Shown here: in pieces, positions 20,801-28,418 of the stretch
How the letters are laid out: the number at the start of each line of letters is the position of its first letter
How positions within the stretch are numbered: position 1 is the first letter of the stretch
NCBI GenBank assembly: GCA_025128025.1
Contig: JAHLYR010000068.1
Location: 62,001 to 126,000 of the forward strand
Direction: 5' to 3'
Length of the DNA stretch: 64,000 nucleotides
Source: Synechococcus sp. CS-1330
GTDB taxonomy: Bacteria > Cyanobacteriota > Cyanobacteriia > PCC-6307 > Cyanobiaceae
The notes under the pieces: model-generated
Database searches by the model: none
What the model saw: the letters and a program-made list of their open reading frames with translations, nothing else
What the model was told of the DNA's origin: nothing
Made by a program: the position numbers and the translations under genes

Positions 20801-20937
20801 ACCCTGCTGGGAGCAATCGGCGGCAGGTTTTCCACCTGCAGCAGCGGTAAACACACCAGCCCTATCAACAGCACCAGCAGGCTCACCACCAGGGTGAGCA
20901 CGGGCCGGCGCAGAAAGGGATCTGAGATCGATTTCAT
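17803..20937 (-). CDS. RND-family efflux pump (HAE1/AcrB-like)
   Basis: Inner membrane resistance-nodulation-division transporter of 1044 residues, the usual AcrB size. It begins FLRRPVLTLVVSLLVLLIG. It carries the two proton-relay aspartates in SGLVVDDAIVVSEDI and the matching lysine in SLAAKNGILIVEFANQR. PATYPGAGPEVVEQGVT-like porter sequences lie in the first periplasmic loop. It should export amphiphilic compounds together with a membrane-fusion protein and an outer-membrane channel, but neither lies next to it. Only a small unrelated-looking gene follows the upstream side, so the partners must be elsewhere. Confidence 0.93.
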   Translation of the reverse strand: MKSISDPFLRRPVLTLVVSLLVLLIGLVCLPLLQVENLPPIAPSRVTVRATYPGAGPEVVEQGVTALLEQQLNGLERLDSIRSTSSANGSSITLGFEGGDPELNQINTQNEVAVITRQLPAPVARFGVQVRRSSDDLLMILSFSADPKLYGETFLSGWLDQVVKEKLQRVPGVGNVTLAGGNSLAFRLWLNPAQLEERGLTIADVRTALQQQNVLAALGQMGEAPSPSGQELTLPLRMEGRLRSPAELEQLVVARSTNGGVTLLRDVGRVSLGSESYDTIATNLQGRPAVAVLINQRDGSNAIAVSKAVNAALDELAPQFPPGVDQQLIVDEADFVRGSIQGTLDSLRDAVLLVFLVLLLGLGNSRLALITAAAVPVALIGSLSVLKLAGQSLNTLTLFGLVLASGLVVDDAIVVSEDIGRRLEAGKPPLQAAREAMAELGGAVVATSLALVVVFIPVRGLGGSLGRLYAPIAITISGAIAFSTLNALSFTPVASSRLLNPKRREPAWLLRWIDPPRRWLEGLEVPYGSWLAWTMERRRLVMSLLLAGLIITGFALQALPKAFIPQEDNGQLRGVVILADGLGLQQTQLVLDQVRQVVADEPLITRATFYAGRSFGDSSPNKGIFYLRLAPIEQRRSAESATRVVGQRLNGELRRRITGAVVQISEAPSVRGFSAEGGLELELLDNSNGQLSLSDFEQQAQALIEAAQATNRFERVSTRFTAGAPLVQLVPDRLQMASLGVDLSTMVDTLGASFGSDYVNDSFESDQVRKVIVQLDGASRRSTDDVLALQVKTRDGQLIPLAQLVRIEQETGPTSINHTRLVRSISIRALPRPGVSSGQAMASLMEVQRQLGGSTELEWAGLAREESRAGGGNVRVFALAILVMVLVLAALYDNFADPFIILVTVPLAMLGAIGGLMLRGLPLDVYGQMGLLVLVSLAAKNGILIVEFANQRMAEGLDLDTAIRGAAIARLRPILLTAISSLAGFVPLLLASGFGSGSRVSIGTVVFSGLLVATVLSLFAVPVVYRIVKGWERGTPKAAYFPAP

Positions 20938-20977
20938 GGGAGCCTTTGCGTTGCGCTGCTCGGGCCGGGATTAATGA

Positions 20978-21193
20978 TCAGCCGAGATCGCGCTTCAGCA
21001 CAACGCAAAGATAATCAGGCGCTTTATAGCGACTAGGCAGGCAGATATGCAGTTGCTCCAAACGGCTCCAGCAGACGGTGCGCTGAATGGCGGCTACGGT
21101 TTTTCCTTCCTTTAGGAGCAGCCTCAGGGCCTTGCAATAAAGCGAATAATTGGCTTCGAGTTCCCCGATGGTGAGTCCCTGACTGCTGCTCAT
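20978..21193 (-). CDS. Small protein, paralogue of the one at 28095
   Basis: A 71-residue soluble protein of unrecognised family. It has the pattern LTIGELEANYSLYCKALRLL, then EGKTVAAIQRTVCW, then LHICLPSRYKAPDYL near the end. The same pattern appears in the 74-residue protein at 28095 on the other strand, including GxLEAxYSxxCKALRLLxxEG, the IxRTVxW motif and the RYKxPDYL ending. The two are clearly homologous. An upstream ATG would extend the N-terminus by 12 residues. The cysteine and tyrosine pattern and basic helices hint at a binding role, but this is only a guess. Confidence 0.75.
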   Translation of the reverse strand: MSSSQGLTIGELEANYSLYCKALRLLLKEGKTVAAIQRTVCWSRLEQLHICLPSRYKAPDYLCVVLKRDLG

Positions 21194-21229
21194 CGCACGG
21201 GTGGGCGTCCAGGAGTTGCAAAGACGCAA

Positions 21230-22594
21230 CTACAACCCTACGGCTTCAGGTGGCGCTGATATCAGGTTGAGCCGGCGGCAGAGCCACGGCAGGGTGAGGC
21301 CTTGGGCTAGCAGGTTGATCAGCACCACAATGAACACGATGCTTTGAGCGTTTTGACCTAGGGCAACGACGGAGCTTGGGTCGACACCGCGTAGGTAGCC
21401 GATCTGATCGACCGCGCTGTAAGAGAGAGCCAAAGGCACTGCCCCCCTAAGCCCACACCAAGACACCAGCACGCTGTCTTGCCAGCGTAAGGGGGAGAGG
21501 GGTTGGAACACCAAGACGCTGATTGGTCGCACCACCAGCATCAACACTGCCGCCGTTGTCAGGCCAACAGGCAGGGCGGGCAGCAGGCTGCTTGGATTTA
21601 TCAGTAGACCGAAGATCAAAAAGATACAGATCTCAGCCATGGCGTTGAAAGGCAGCAGTACCTCCTGAATTGATTCGTGATTTATATCGGCTTGGCGATA
21701 TATCATGTTGCTCATAATCGCTCCAGTTACGTATACCGAAATAAAGCCGGATCCCCCTAGGAAATGGCTGCAGCCATAATCCACTAGGGCAAGCGATATG
21801 GCGACAATAAGTAGCTGTGATTTGTCGTAAGCAAGCTCATTGATCACGAATCTGGCCACATAGCCGAATAGAGCGCCCACGATTAATCCGCCGCCCACCT
21901 GTTGTATGAAATTGCGCAGGCCGTTGAGAATCACTGCAACAGGGGCTGCTTGCTCGAGGCTGGCGCCGGCGCTGGAGGTGCTGAACAGCCCCACGATCAG
22001 GCCAAACATCAGCAGGGCGGTTGGGTCATTGACCGAAGATTCGAATTCGAGTAGGTGCCTGAGCCGCTCTGGCACCAGGTGCCGCACCGAACTCAGCACG
22101 TTTATGGTGGCTCCGGCATCGGTGGAGCCCAGGCAGGCGGCAATCAGCAGGGCAGCTCCCAGGGGCATGGTGTTGCTGAGTCCTGGTGCCAGTTGGTTTC
22201 CTCCAGCGGAGGAAAGCAGCCAGATCAGGGCGGCCAGCAGACCGGTGGCAATCGCCACCCCCCCTACCGCCAGGGCCAGGCCATATTTCAAAAAGCCCCG
22301 GATAGTTTTTATATCCGTTTTCAGCCCCGCATAGAAAAGCAGTAGGGCCAGGGCGAATACAAACAGGCTTTCGGCCTGTTCATGGGAGACGTTGAGGCTT
22401 TGGATGTTGATCGCTAGGCCCAGTAGCAGCACCCCGAGAATCGCTGGGATTCCGATCTGGACTGAGAACCGGCTGATCGCCAAGGTGCCTAGAAACAGCA
22501 GGCCGATGAACAGCAGCTGGCCCTCCAAGGGCACCCCATTAAGACCTGCTGCCTGAGCCAAGAGGGGTGCCTGAACCAAGAGGGTCGCGATCAC
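21230..22594 (-). CDS. Na+(K+)/H+ antiporter, CPA1 family
   Basis: Membrane antiporter of 454 residues. The segment LEFESSVNDPTALL contains the NDP motif with the essential aspartate of CPA1 antiporters, and SRFSVQIGIPAILGVLLLGL and a conserved GLRGAVPLALSYS late in the protein also fit. It should exchange Na+ or K+ for protons. Its ATG overlaps the stop of the upstream pyrFE-type gene in an ATGA arrangement, so the two form an operon even though their functions differ. No cytoplasmic regulatory tail is present. It is a second antiporter type in the window besides the CPA2 protein at 1498. Confidence 0.9.
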   Translation of the reverse strand: MIATLLVQAPLLAQAAGLNGVPLEGQLLFIGLLFLGTLAISRFSVQIGIPAILGVLLLGLAINIQSLNVSHEQAESLFVFALALLLFYAGLKTDIKTIRGFLKYGLALAVGGVAIATGLLAALIWLLSSAGGNQLAPGLSNTMPLGAALLIAACLGSTDAGATINVLSSVRHLVPERLRHLLEFESSVNDPTALLMFGLIVGLFSTSSAGASLEQAAPVAVILNGLRNFIQQVGGGLIVGALFGYVARFVINELAYDKSQLLIVAISLALVDYGCSHFLGGSGFISVYVTGAIMSNMIYRQADINHESIQEVLLPFNAMAEICIFLIFGLLINPSSLLPALPVGLTTAAVLMLVVRPISVLVFQPLSPLRWQDSVLVSWCGLRGAVPLALSYSAVDQIGYLRGVDPSSVVALGQNAQSIVFIVVLINLLAQGLTLPWLCRRLNLISAPPEAVGL

Positions 22595-24084
22595 GGCTGG
22601 GCTGAGTCGGCATGGGCCGAGCTGAGGCTCGCGGCCTGGGCATCGCTGAGCCGGCCGGCCCGCTGCAGCACAGCGGTGATCTGGGCGATGTCCAGCACGG
22701 AATGGCAGCTGTAGCCCGCCGCCGCCAGCCGCTCCCGGGCGCGTCGGTCATGGTCGCCGCCATGGTCGATGAACACCACCACGTCCTGCACCTTCAGGCC
22801 CGAGCTCTCCAACTTGCCTATGCCCTCAAGGACGCTGCCGCCGGTGATCAAGATGTCATCTACCACCACCACCCGGTCGCCCTCCTCGAAATCGCCCTCG
22901 ATCAGGCGCCTGGCGCCATGGGCCTTCACCTCCTTGCGGGGATAGATCAGCGGCTTGTGCAGTTGCAGTGAAAGCCCAGTGGCGGTGGGCAGGGAGCCGT
23001 AGGGGATGCCGGCGATGCGGTCAAATTCGAGGCCCTGCAGCTTGCCGGCATAGGCGTGGAGCACTCGGTGGAAGAGGTTTGGGTCGGAGATGATCTGGCG
23101 CAGATCGACGTAGTAGTTGAAGACCGCGCCCGAGGCTTGTACGTAATCTCCGAATAGAAGGCAGCCGATGTCGAACAGATCAACAATCAGGCTCTCGAGC
23201 GGGTTGGCGCTTGGTTGCTGCTCAGGGAGCCACAGGGCACAGGTATCTGGGTTGCCCTTGTCGTGATTTTCCAGCCACTGGTGCCGCTTAGCCGTGATCT
23301 GCTGTTTGAGCGCCTCGGCTCGACTGGCCATGTCGTCTTCTACCAGCAGGTTTTGAGGTAGGGGCAGCAGCAGCCCATCGGCGGCGGCCCCCAGGCCGGC
23401 CTGCAGCATGGCGTCGAGCTTTTCCTCTTCCCCCCAGAGGCTGCGCAGGATCAAGAAGCGCTCGGGCGCTTCGGCCCGCACACGCGCCAGGATTTGCGGA
23501 TCACTGGTGCCCACCTCCAGCAGCAGCTGGTCGGGGGTGGCCCACAGCTGGGTCTCGCGCACAATCTGCAGGTATAGAGGTGTCTCCTCATTGGGGTAGT
23601 GCTGGATCTGGCGCGCCGCCTGGTTCGAGCTGTGGCAGGTCATCACCACGGCCTTGTCTGGATAGAGCAGGAAGGGGGCAGCGATGTCCTGGCCAGCCAG
23701 GGGGGAGAGGGTCACCGCATCGGCGCCCAGATCTTTGAACAGGTAGTGAGCCAGGGCCGAGGAGGAGTTGAGATCGCCGTGTTTGGCGTCGATGATCAGG
23801 GGGAGATCGCGGGGCACCAGGTCGCGCACCTCCAGCAGCAGCTCCAGCCCCACCGGCCCCAGGGCCTGATAAAAACCAAGGCTGGGCTTGTAGGCGCACA
23901 CATGGGGCCCTGTGGCTTCGATCACCGCCTTGATCCAGTGGCGGGCCTGGCTGAGGAAGGAGCGGCCGGCTAGGCCTCGCCGCGCTGCCCAGCTCTGCAG
24001 CATCTCCGGGTTGGGATCAAGCCCAGTAACCAGCAGCGACTGGCGGTCGGCGATGGCGTCGGTGAGTTTTACGAAGAAGCCCAT
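22591..24084 (-). CDS. Bifunctional OMP decarboxylase / orotate phosphoribosyltransferase
   Basis: Fused UMP synthase of 497 residues that makes UMP from orotate. The N-terminal half is a group II PyrF (start MGFFVKLTDAIADR, GLDPNPEM, catalytic DAKHGDLNSSS near residue 93). The C-terminal half is PyrE, with the PRPP-binding loop VVVVDDILITGGS near residue 423 and an YPRKEVKAHG segment. The order PyrF-PyrE is opposite to that of animal UMP synthase and is known from cyanobacteria. It overlaps the downstream antiporter by 4 bases. Dihydroorotase, another enzyme of the same pathway, lies at 26907. Confidence 0.93.
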   Translation of the reverse strand: MGFFVKLTDAIADRQSLLVTGLDPNPEMLQSWAARRGLAGRSFLSQARHWIKAVIEATGPHVCAYKPSLGFYQALGPVGLELLLEVRDLVPRDLPLIIDAKHGDLNSSSALAHYLFKDLGADAVTLSPLAGQDIAAPFLLYPDKAVVMTCHSSNQAARQIQHYPNEETPLYLQIVRETQLWATPDQLLLEVGTSDPQILARVRAEAPERFLILRSLWGEEEKLDAMLQAGLGAAADGLLLPLPQNLLVEDDMASRAEALKQQITAKRHQWLENHDKGNPDTCALWLPEQQPSANPLESLIVDLFDIGCLLFGDYVQASGAVFNYYVDLRQIISDPNLFHRVLHAYAGKLQGLEFDRIAGIPYGSLPTATGLSLQLHKPLIYPRKEVKAHGARRLIEGDFEEGDRVVVVDDILITGGSVLEGIGKLESSGLKVQDVVVFIDHGGDHDRRARERLAAAGYSCHSVLDIAQITAVLQRAGRLSDAQAASLSSAHADSAQP

Positions 24085-24110
24085 CGCCCGCAGGCTGTTT
24101 GGGCTCGTTG

Positions 24111-25211
24111 TTAAGCCAGCCGTTGGCCTGTCCGCCGGCTGGTGACACAGCTCTTTGCAATCAGCCGCACCATCAACCCTTCCTCATCGGCGGCCACCCG
24201 CAGCCAGCGCAGCCCCGGCAACCAGGTCAGGGCCTGCTCTAGTTCGGTGGCGAGGGCGTCGTCGTGTTCGCCGATGCCGCCGCTGAGGGCGATGGCCTGC
24301 ACGCCTCCAAGGCTGGCTGCCATGGCCCCAATCCCTTGCAGTAGCCGGTGGCGGAACACCGCGATTGCCAGCTGGGCGCCGCGGTGGCCCTCGCCAGCCT
24401 GGAGGCGCAGCTCCCGCATGTCTCCGCTGAGCTCGGATAACCCCAGCAGGCCGCTTTGGCGGTTTAAGGCCGTATCCAGTTCGGAGACGCCAATTCCCTG
24501 GCGCAGCAGGTGCAGCAGTAGCCCTGGATCCACGCTGCCGCTGCGGCTGGCCATCACCAGCCCCTCCAGCGGCGTGAAACCCATCGTGGTGTCGACGCTG
24601 AGCGGCTGGCCCTGGGGATCGATTTCGATCGCGCAGAGGGAGCAGCCGGCGCCGAGCTGGCAGCTGATCAGGCGGCGTATGTCTGGCTCTCGGGCCGCCA
24701 CCGTTTCACCCACGTGCTGGTGGTTGAGGCCGTGGAAGCCGAAGCGGCGCAGGCCCTGCTGGCGCCAGGGTGCCGGTATGGCGTAGGTGGAGGCAGCTTC
24801 GCTGAGGCTGGCGTGGAAGGCGGTGTCGAAGCAGGCCCACTGCTGGATGGAGCTGCCCTCCAGCCGGCCCTCCAGCCAGGTGATGGCCTCCAGCGCTGGG
24901 CCGTTGTGCAGTGGGGCTAGGGGCACCAGATTTGCCAGCTCCGCCAGCACCTGCGGGCTCAGCAGGGTGGGAGCGCTGAAGTGGGCACCACCGTGCACGA
25001 TCCGGTGAATTACAAGCTGGGGTAGGGGCTCAAGGGCCGCGAGCAGGGGGGAGAGCCACTGCTCCAATAGTTCAGCCAGCTGCTGGCCGCCCGAATCGGC
25101 CTGGGGAAGCCCCCAGCTGCGCTGCTCTTGCCAGAGCCGTCGGCCGCTCGCATCGCAGAGGGCCAGCTTGACGCTGGAGCTGCCCGTGTTCACCACCAGG
25201 GCGTGGGTCAT
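24111..25211 (-). CDS. ackA: Acetate kinase
   Basis: Interconverts acetate plus ATP and acetyl phosphate plus ADP. The 366-residue protein shows the ASKHA-fold start ALVVNTGSSSVKLAL, HRIVHGG, the FDTAFH segment and GSVDPGLLLHLLR. SGGIGEHDD stands toward the C-terminus. It is somewhat shorter than the usual 390-400 residues, mainly in the last third. The start is the ATG complementary to 25209-25211, placing the conserved VNTGSSS close to the N-terminus. The stop is 26 bases before the fused pyr gene, so they may share a transcript. Phosphotransacetylase was not seen in the window. Confidence 0.92.
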   Translation of the reverse strand: MTHALVVNTGSSSVKLALCDASGRRLWQEQRSWGLPQADSGGQQLAELLEQWLSPLLAALEPLPQLVIHRIVHGGAHFSAPTLLSPQVLAELANLVPLAPLHNGPALEAITWLEGRLEGSSIQQWACFDTAFHASLSEAASTYAIPAPWRQQGLRRFGFHGLNHQHVGETVAAREPDIRRLISCQLGAGCSLCAIEIDPQGQPLSVDTTMGFTPLEGLVMASRSGSVDPGLLLHLLRQGIGVSELDTALNRQSGLLGLSELSGDMRELRLQAGEGHRGAQLAIAVFRHRLLQGIGAMAASLGGVQAIALSGGIGEHDDALATELEQALTWLPGLRWLRVAADEEGLMVRLIAKSCVTSRRTGQRLA

Positions 25212-25307
25212 GCGATCGGGTGCAGGCTGGTATCGGGCATAGCCTGGCAAGGCTGCGTTAATGCCGTCATAGATGCCAGTCCCTGGCGCAAGTAGCCGCT
25301 GGCTCCC

Positions 25308-26921
25308 ATGACGCTCTCCGGCAGTTCCCTGTTCAACGCTGCCGGCGGATTGGGACTGTTTTTGCTGGGGATGGGCTTGATGACGGAGGCCTTGCGCAGC
25401 CTGGCGGGCAACAGCCTGCGTCAGGCCCTGCTGCGCTTCACCCGATCCCCCTGGAGCGGTGCCGCCGCTGGGGCGATCGGTACGGCACTAGTGCAATCTT
25501 CAACCGCCACCACCGTGGCCACGGTGGGTTTTGTCAGCGCTGGGCTGCTCAGCTTCCAGTCTTCCCTGGGCATCATCTTCGGCGCCAACGTGGGCAGCAC
25601 GGGCCTGGGCTGGCTGGTGGCCCTTTTCGGCATCAAGTTTGAGCTAGCAGGGGTGATGCTGCCGCTGCTGCTGGTGGGGGCCGGCCTGCGGCTGCTGGGC
25701 CGCGGCCGCCAGGCGCTGCTGGGGCAGGCCTTGGCTGGGCTAGCGCTGCTGTTTTTGGGTATTGACGCGCTGCAGGAGGCGCTGGCTGGTCAGGGGTTGC
25801 TGCTTGATCCTGCCCGCTTTGATGCATCCCTGCCGGGGGGGCGGCTGCAGTTGCTGCTGCTCGGTCTGCTCAGCACGGTGATCACCCAATCCTCGGGGGC
25901 GGGGGTGGCCACCACCCTGGCGGCCTTGGCGAGCGGGGTGATCGGCCTGCCCCAGGCCTGTGCCCTAGTGATCGGCATGGATGTGGGAACTACCGTCACC
26001 GCCGTGATGGCCTCGTTTGGCGCCAGCCTTAGCGCCCGCCGCACCGCGGCGGCTCATGTGATCTTCAACCTCCTCACCGCCATCGGGGCCTTCCTGCTGC
26101 TGCCGGCCTACCTGGCGTTGCTACGGCTGGGTTGGCCAGTCCTGACCCAGCAGGACCCTGAATTTGCTCTCACCGCTTTCCACACCGGTTTCAACCTGCT
26201 TGGTGTGCTGCTTGTGCTGCCGTTCACCGCGCCATTTGCCGCTCTGATCCGGCGGGTGGTGCGGCCGGGGGAGGGACGCCTGATCGATGATCTGGCTGAC
26301 ACGCCCCCGGTCGATCCCGCTGCCGCCATCAGCTTGGCCGGCCAGTCCCTGGAGGCGTGTCTGCTGGAAATGCTCCAGTTGCTGAGCGATGGGCTGGCTA
26401 GGGGCAACGGCAGACCCGCCTCAGGCGCTCAGCGGCTGGCTGTGCTGCAGGCCGATTTAGATCGGCTCCAGCTTTATCTTGATCAGATCCATTTGGCGCC
26501 GGGGCCGCGTCCGGGCAGCGATGAAGCGGCAAAGGAGGCCCTGCTCCACCTGCTGCATGGTCTTGATCATCTGCAGCGTTTACATGAGCGTTGTGAAGAG
26601 GAGCAGGATCGCCTGCGCACCGCAGCCACAAGCTCGAGTTTGGCTAGCGAGCGACAGAAGCTCCTGGCCGCCCTTGAGCAGCTGCCCGGGCTGGTGCAGC
26701 AGGGCAGCTGGGCTCAAGCCAGCGCCCTGGTTGAGGCCTGTGCCCAGGCCTTACAACGCCGAGACGGGTCATACCGCCAGGAGGTGCTGGCTGCGGTGGC
26801 CAGGGGCGAGCTCGATGTCGATGCCGGTACAGCCCGGCTGGAGGCGATTCGCTGGCTGCGGCGGGTGAGCCAGCACCTGGGGCGGGCCTGCTATCACCTC
26901 GGTGGCTCAGGGCTGCACTAG
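25308..26921 (+). CDS. Na+/phosphate cotransporter (NptA/YjbB family)
   Basis: Membrane transporter of 537 residues. Two inverted Na/Pi cotransporter repeats are visible, each with the QSSTATT-type signature: GTALVQSSTATTVATVGF near residue 62, and STVITQSSGAGVATTLAAL near residue 190. The last 200 residues are soluble and helical, like the PhoU-like tails of this family. Expected role is sodium-driven phosphate movement across the cytoplasmic membrane; some relatives are exporters. It is divergent from ackA and convergent, with 15 bases overlap, with pyrC. It adds to the phosphate theme of the 32-40 kb region. Confidence 0.9.
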   Translation: MTLSGSSLFNAAGGLGLFLLGMGLMTEALRSLAGNSLRQALLRFTRSPWSGAAAGAIGTALVQSSTATTVATVGFVSAGLLSFQSSLGIIFGANVGSTGLGWLVALFGIKFELAGVMLPLLLVGAGLRLLGRGRQALLGQALAGLALLFLGIDALQEALAGQGLLLDPARFDASLPGGRLQLLLLGLLSTVITQSSGAGVATTLAALASGVIGLPQACALVIGMDVGTTVTAVMASFGASLSARRTAAAHVIFNLLTAIGAFLLLPAYLALLRLGWPVLTQQDPEFALTAFHTGFNLLGVLLVLPFTAPFAALIRRVVRPGEGRLIDDLADTPPVDPAAAISLAGQSLEACLLEMLQLLSDGLARGNGRPASGAQRLAVLQADLDRLQLYLDQIHLAPGPRPGSDEAAKEALLHLLHGLDHLQRLHERCEEEQDRLRTAATSSSLASERQKLLAALEQLPGLVQQGSWAQASALVEACAQALQRRDGSYRQEVLAAVARGELDVDAGTARLEAIRWLRRVSQHLGRACYHLGGSGLH

Positions 26922-27965
26922 CCGCCAGGGCAGGGTTTCTCCAGCATGGAAGGGCACCAGTTCGACGGCGGTACCGGCCGCATCATTGAGATGGAGCCGG
27001 CTGGGAACCTCCAGGGGCTGCCGCTCCAGGGTGACCTTGGCCTCGTTGAGCGGTAGCCCGTAAAACCGGGGTCCAAACTCCGAGGCGAAGGCCTCTAGCC
27101 TCTCCAGGGCGTTCTCCTGCTCAAAAACCGCCGCGTAGCTCTCCAACGCAAATGGGGCATTGAAAATGCCAGCGCAGCCGCAGGCCGCTTCCTTGGCAGT
27201 GCGGGCGTGGGGCGCGGAATCGGTGCCGAGGAAAAACTTCGGGTTGCCTGAGGTGGCGGCGCCCCGCAGGGCGATGCGGTGCAGTTCCCGCTTGGCCACC
27301 GGCAGGCAGTAGAGGTCGGGCCGCAGGCCGCCGGCAAACATGGCGTTGCGGTTGATGTGCAGGTGGTGGGGCGTGATCGTGGCCCCCAGGTTGGCCGGCC
27401 CGCTGCGCACAAAATCAACCGCATCACTGGTGGTGATGTGCTCAAGCACCACCTTCAGGCCGGGGTGGCGCCCCAGTAGGGGCTCCAGGTGGCGCTCGAT
27501 GAATACCGCCTCCCGATCAAAAATGTCGATATCGGCGCTGGTTACTTCGCCGTGGATCAGCAGGGGCATGCCGATGCGCTCGAGGATATCGAACACGGGC
27601 GTGAGCGCCTCGATTGAGCTGACGCCGGCGGCTGAATTGGTGGTGGCATGGGCCGGGTAGAGCTTGCAGGCCACCCAGGCCCCCTGGCGGAAGCCCCGTT
27701 CGATCTCGGCGGGATCGATGGCATCGGTGAGGTATGCCGTCAGCAGTGGTTCGAAGCGACTGCCGTCGGGCAAGGCTTCGCGGATGCGGCGGCGATAGGC
27801 CTCAGCGGCCGCAGCAGTGGTGATAGGCGGGCTCAGATTTGGCATCACGATCGCCCGGGCGAATTGGCGGGCCGTAGCCAGGGCGACGGCCTGGAGCATG
27901 GAGCCATCCCGCAGATGCACATGCCAGTCATCGGGTTGACGCAGGCTCAGCTGCTGGCTCGGCAT
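26907..27965 (-). CDS. pyrC: Dihydroorotase
   Basis: Zinc enzyme that cyclises N-carbamoyl-aspartate to dihydroorotate in pyrimidine synthesis. The 352-residue protein fits the E. coli PyrC (type II) class. Metal ligands appear in DWHVHLRDG near residue 14, the carboxylated lysine in ACKLYPA, and histidines in LLIHGEV and LEHITT. The catalytic aspartate is in LGTDSAPH. Its length and N-terminus MPSQQLSLRQPDDWH match the family. It is convergent with the Na/Pi transporter. With the fused PyrF-PyrE nearby, two of the pathway's steps are encoded within 5 kb. Confidence 0.95.
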   Translation of the reverse strand: MPSQQLSLRQPDDWHVHLRDGSMLQAVALATARQFARAIVMPNLSPPITTAAAAEAYRRRIREALPDGSRFEPLLTAYLTDAIDPAEIERGFRQGAWVACKLYPAHATTNSAAGVSSIEALTPVFDILERIGMPLLIHGEVTSADIDIFDREAVFIERHLEPLLGRHPGLKVVLEHITTSDAVDFVRSGPANLGATITPHHLHINRNAMFAGGLRPDLYCLPVAKRELHRIALRGAATSGNPKFFLGTDSAPHARTAKEAACGCAGIFNAPFALESYAAVFEQENALERLEAFASEFGPRFYGLPLNEAKVTLERQPLEVPSRLHLNDAAGTAVELVPFHAGETLPWRLVQP

Positions 27966-28094
27966 GGCGCGGGATCGGTGGTGGTGGAACTGGTAAGGAT
28001 TCGTGTCGGGAAGGCAGTGTTGCCTCGGGCACCCAGCCCTCTGTTTAGCGTTGTCTAGAGCTCGCCGGCGAGCATCCTTCCGAACCTTCCCAGC

Positions 28095-28319
28095 ATGACC
28101 GTTGCCCCCAAACCCACGATCGGAGCATTGGAAGCTGGTTACTCCGGCTGCTGTAAAGCCTTGCGGCTACTGATCCGGGAAGGGCGAAGTTTGGAGGCGA
28201 TCAAGCGCACCGTGGCCTGGGACCGACTCAGCCTGCTCCACTCCTGCCTACCCACCCGCTACAAGGAACCCGATTACCTCTACGCCCTGCTCAAGCGGGA
28301 GGTGACCGAAGCGGTGTGA
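28095..28319 (+). CDS. Small protein, paralogue of the one at 20978
   Basis: A 74-residue protein sharing length and the full motif order with the product at 20978: LEAGYSGCCKALRLLIREG, then IKRTVAWDRLSLLHSCLPT, then RYKEPDYLYALLKRE at the end. Identity by eye is around half of the positions. Conservation of the cysteine in CCKALRLL, the TVxW motif and RYKxPDYL suggests a defined fold. The gene stands alone upstream of the first SQR gene, about 100 bases away. No function can be assigned. Confidence 0.75.
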   Translation: MTVAPKPTIGALEAGYSGCCKALRLLIREGRSLEAIKRTVAWDRLSLLHSCLPTRYKEPDYLYALLKREVTEAV

Positions 28320-28418
28320 ATCCATAGCGGTGTGAACCCTTCGGGCTTGTCGATTTGACGCTTCCCGTCTAAAGCGGGGGAATGGCATCCAGCCGCTGCT
28401 CCACCAGCGGCCCTTTTT

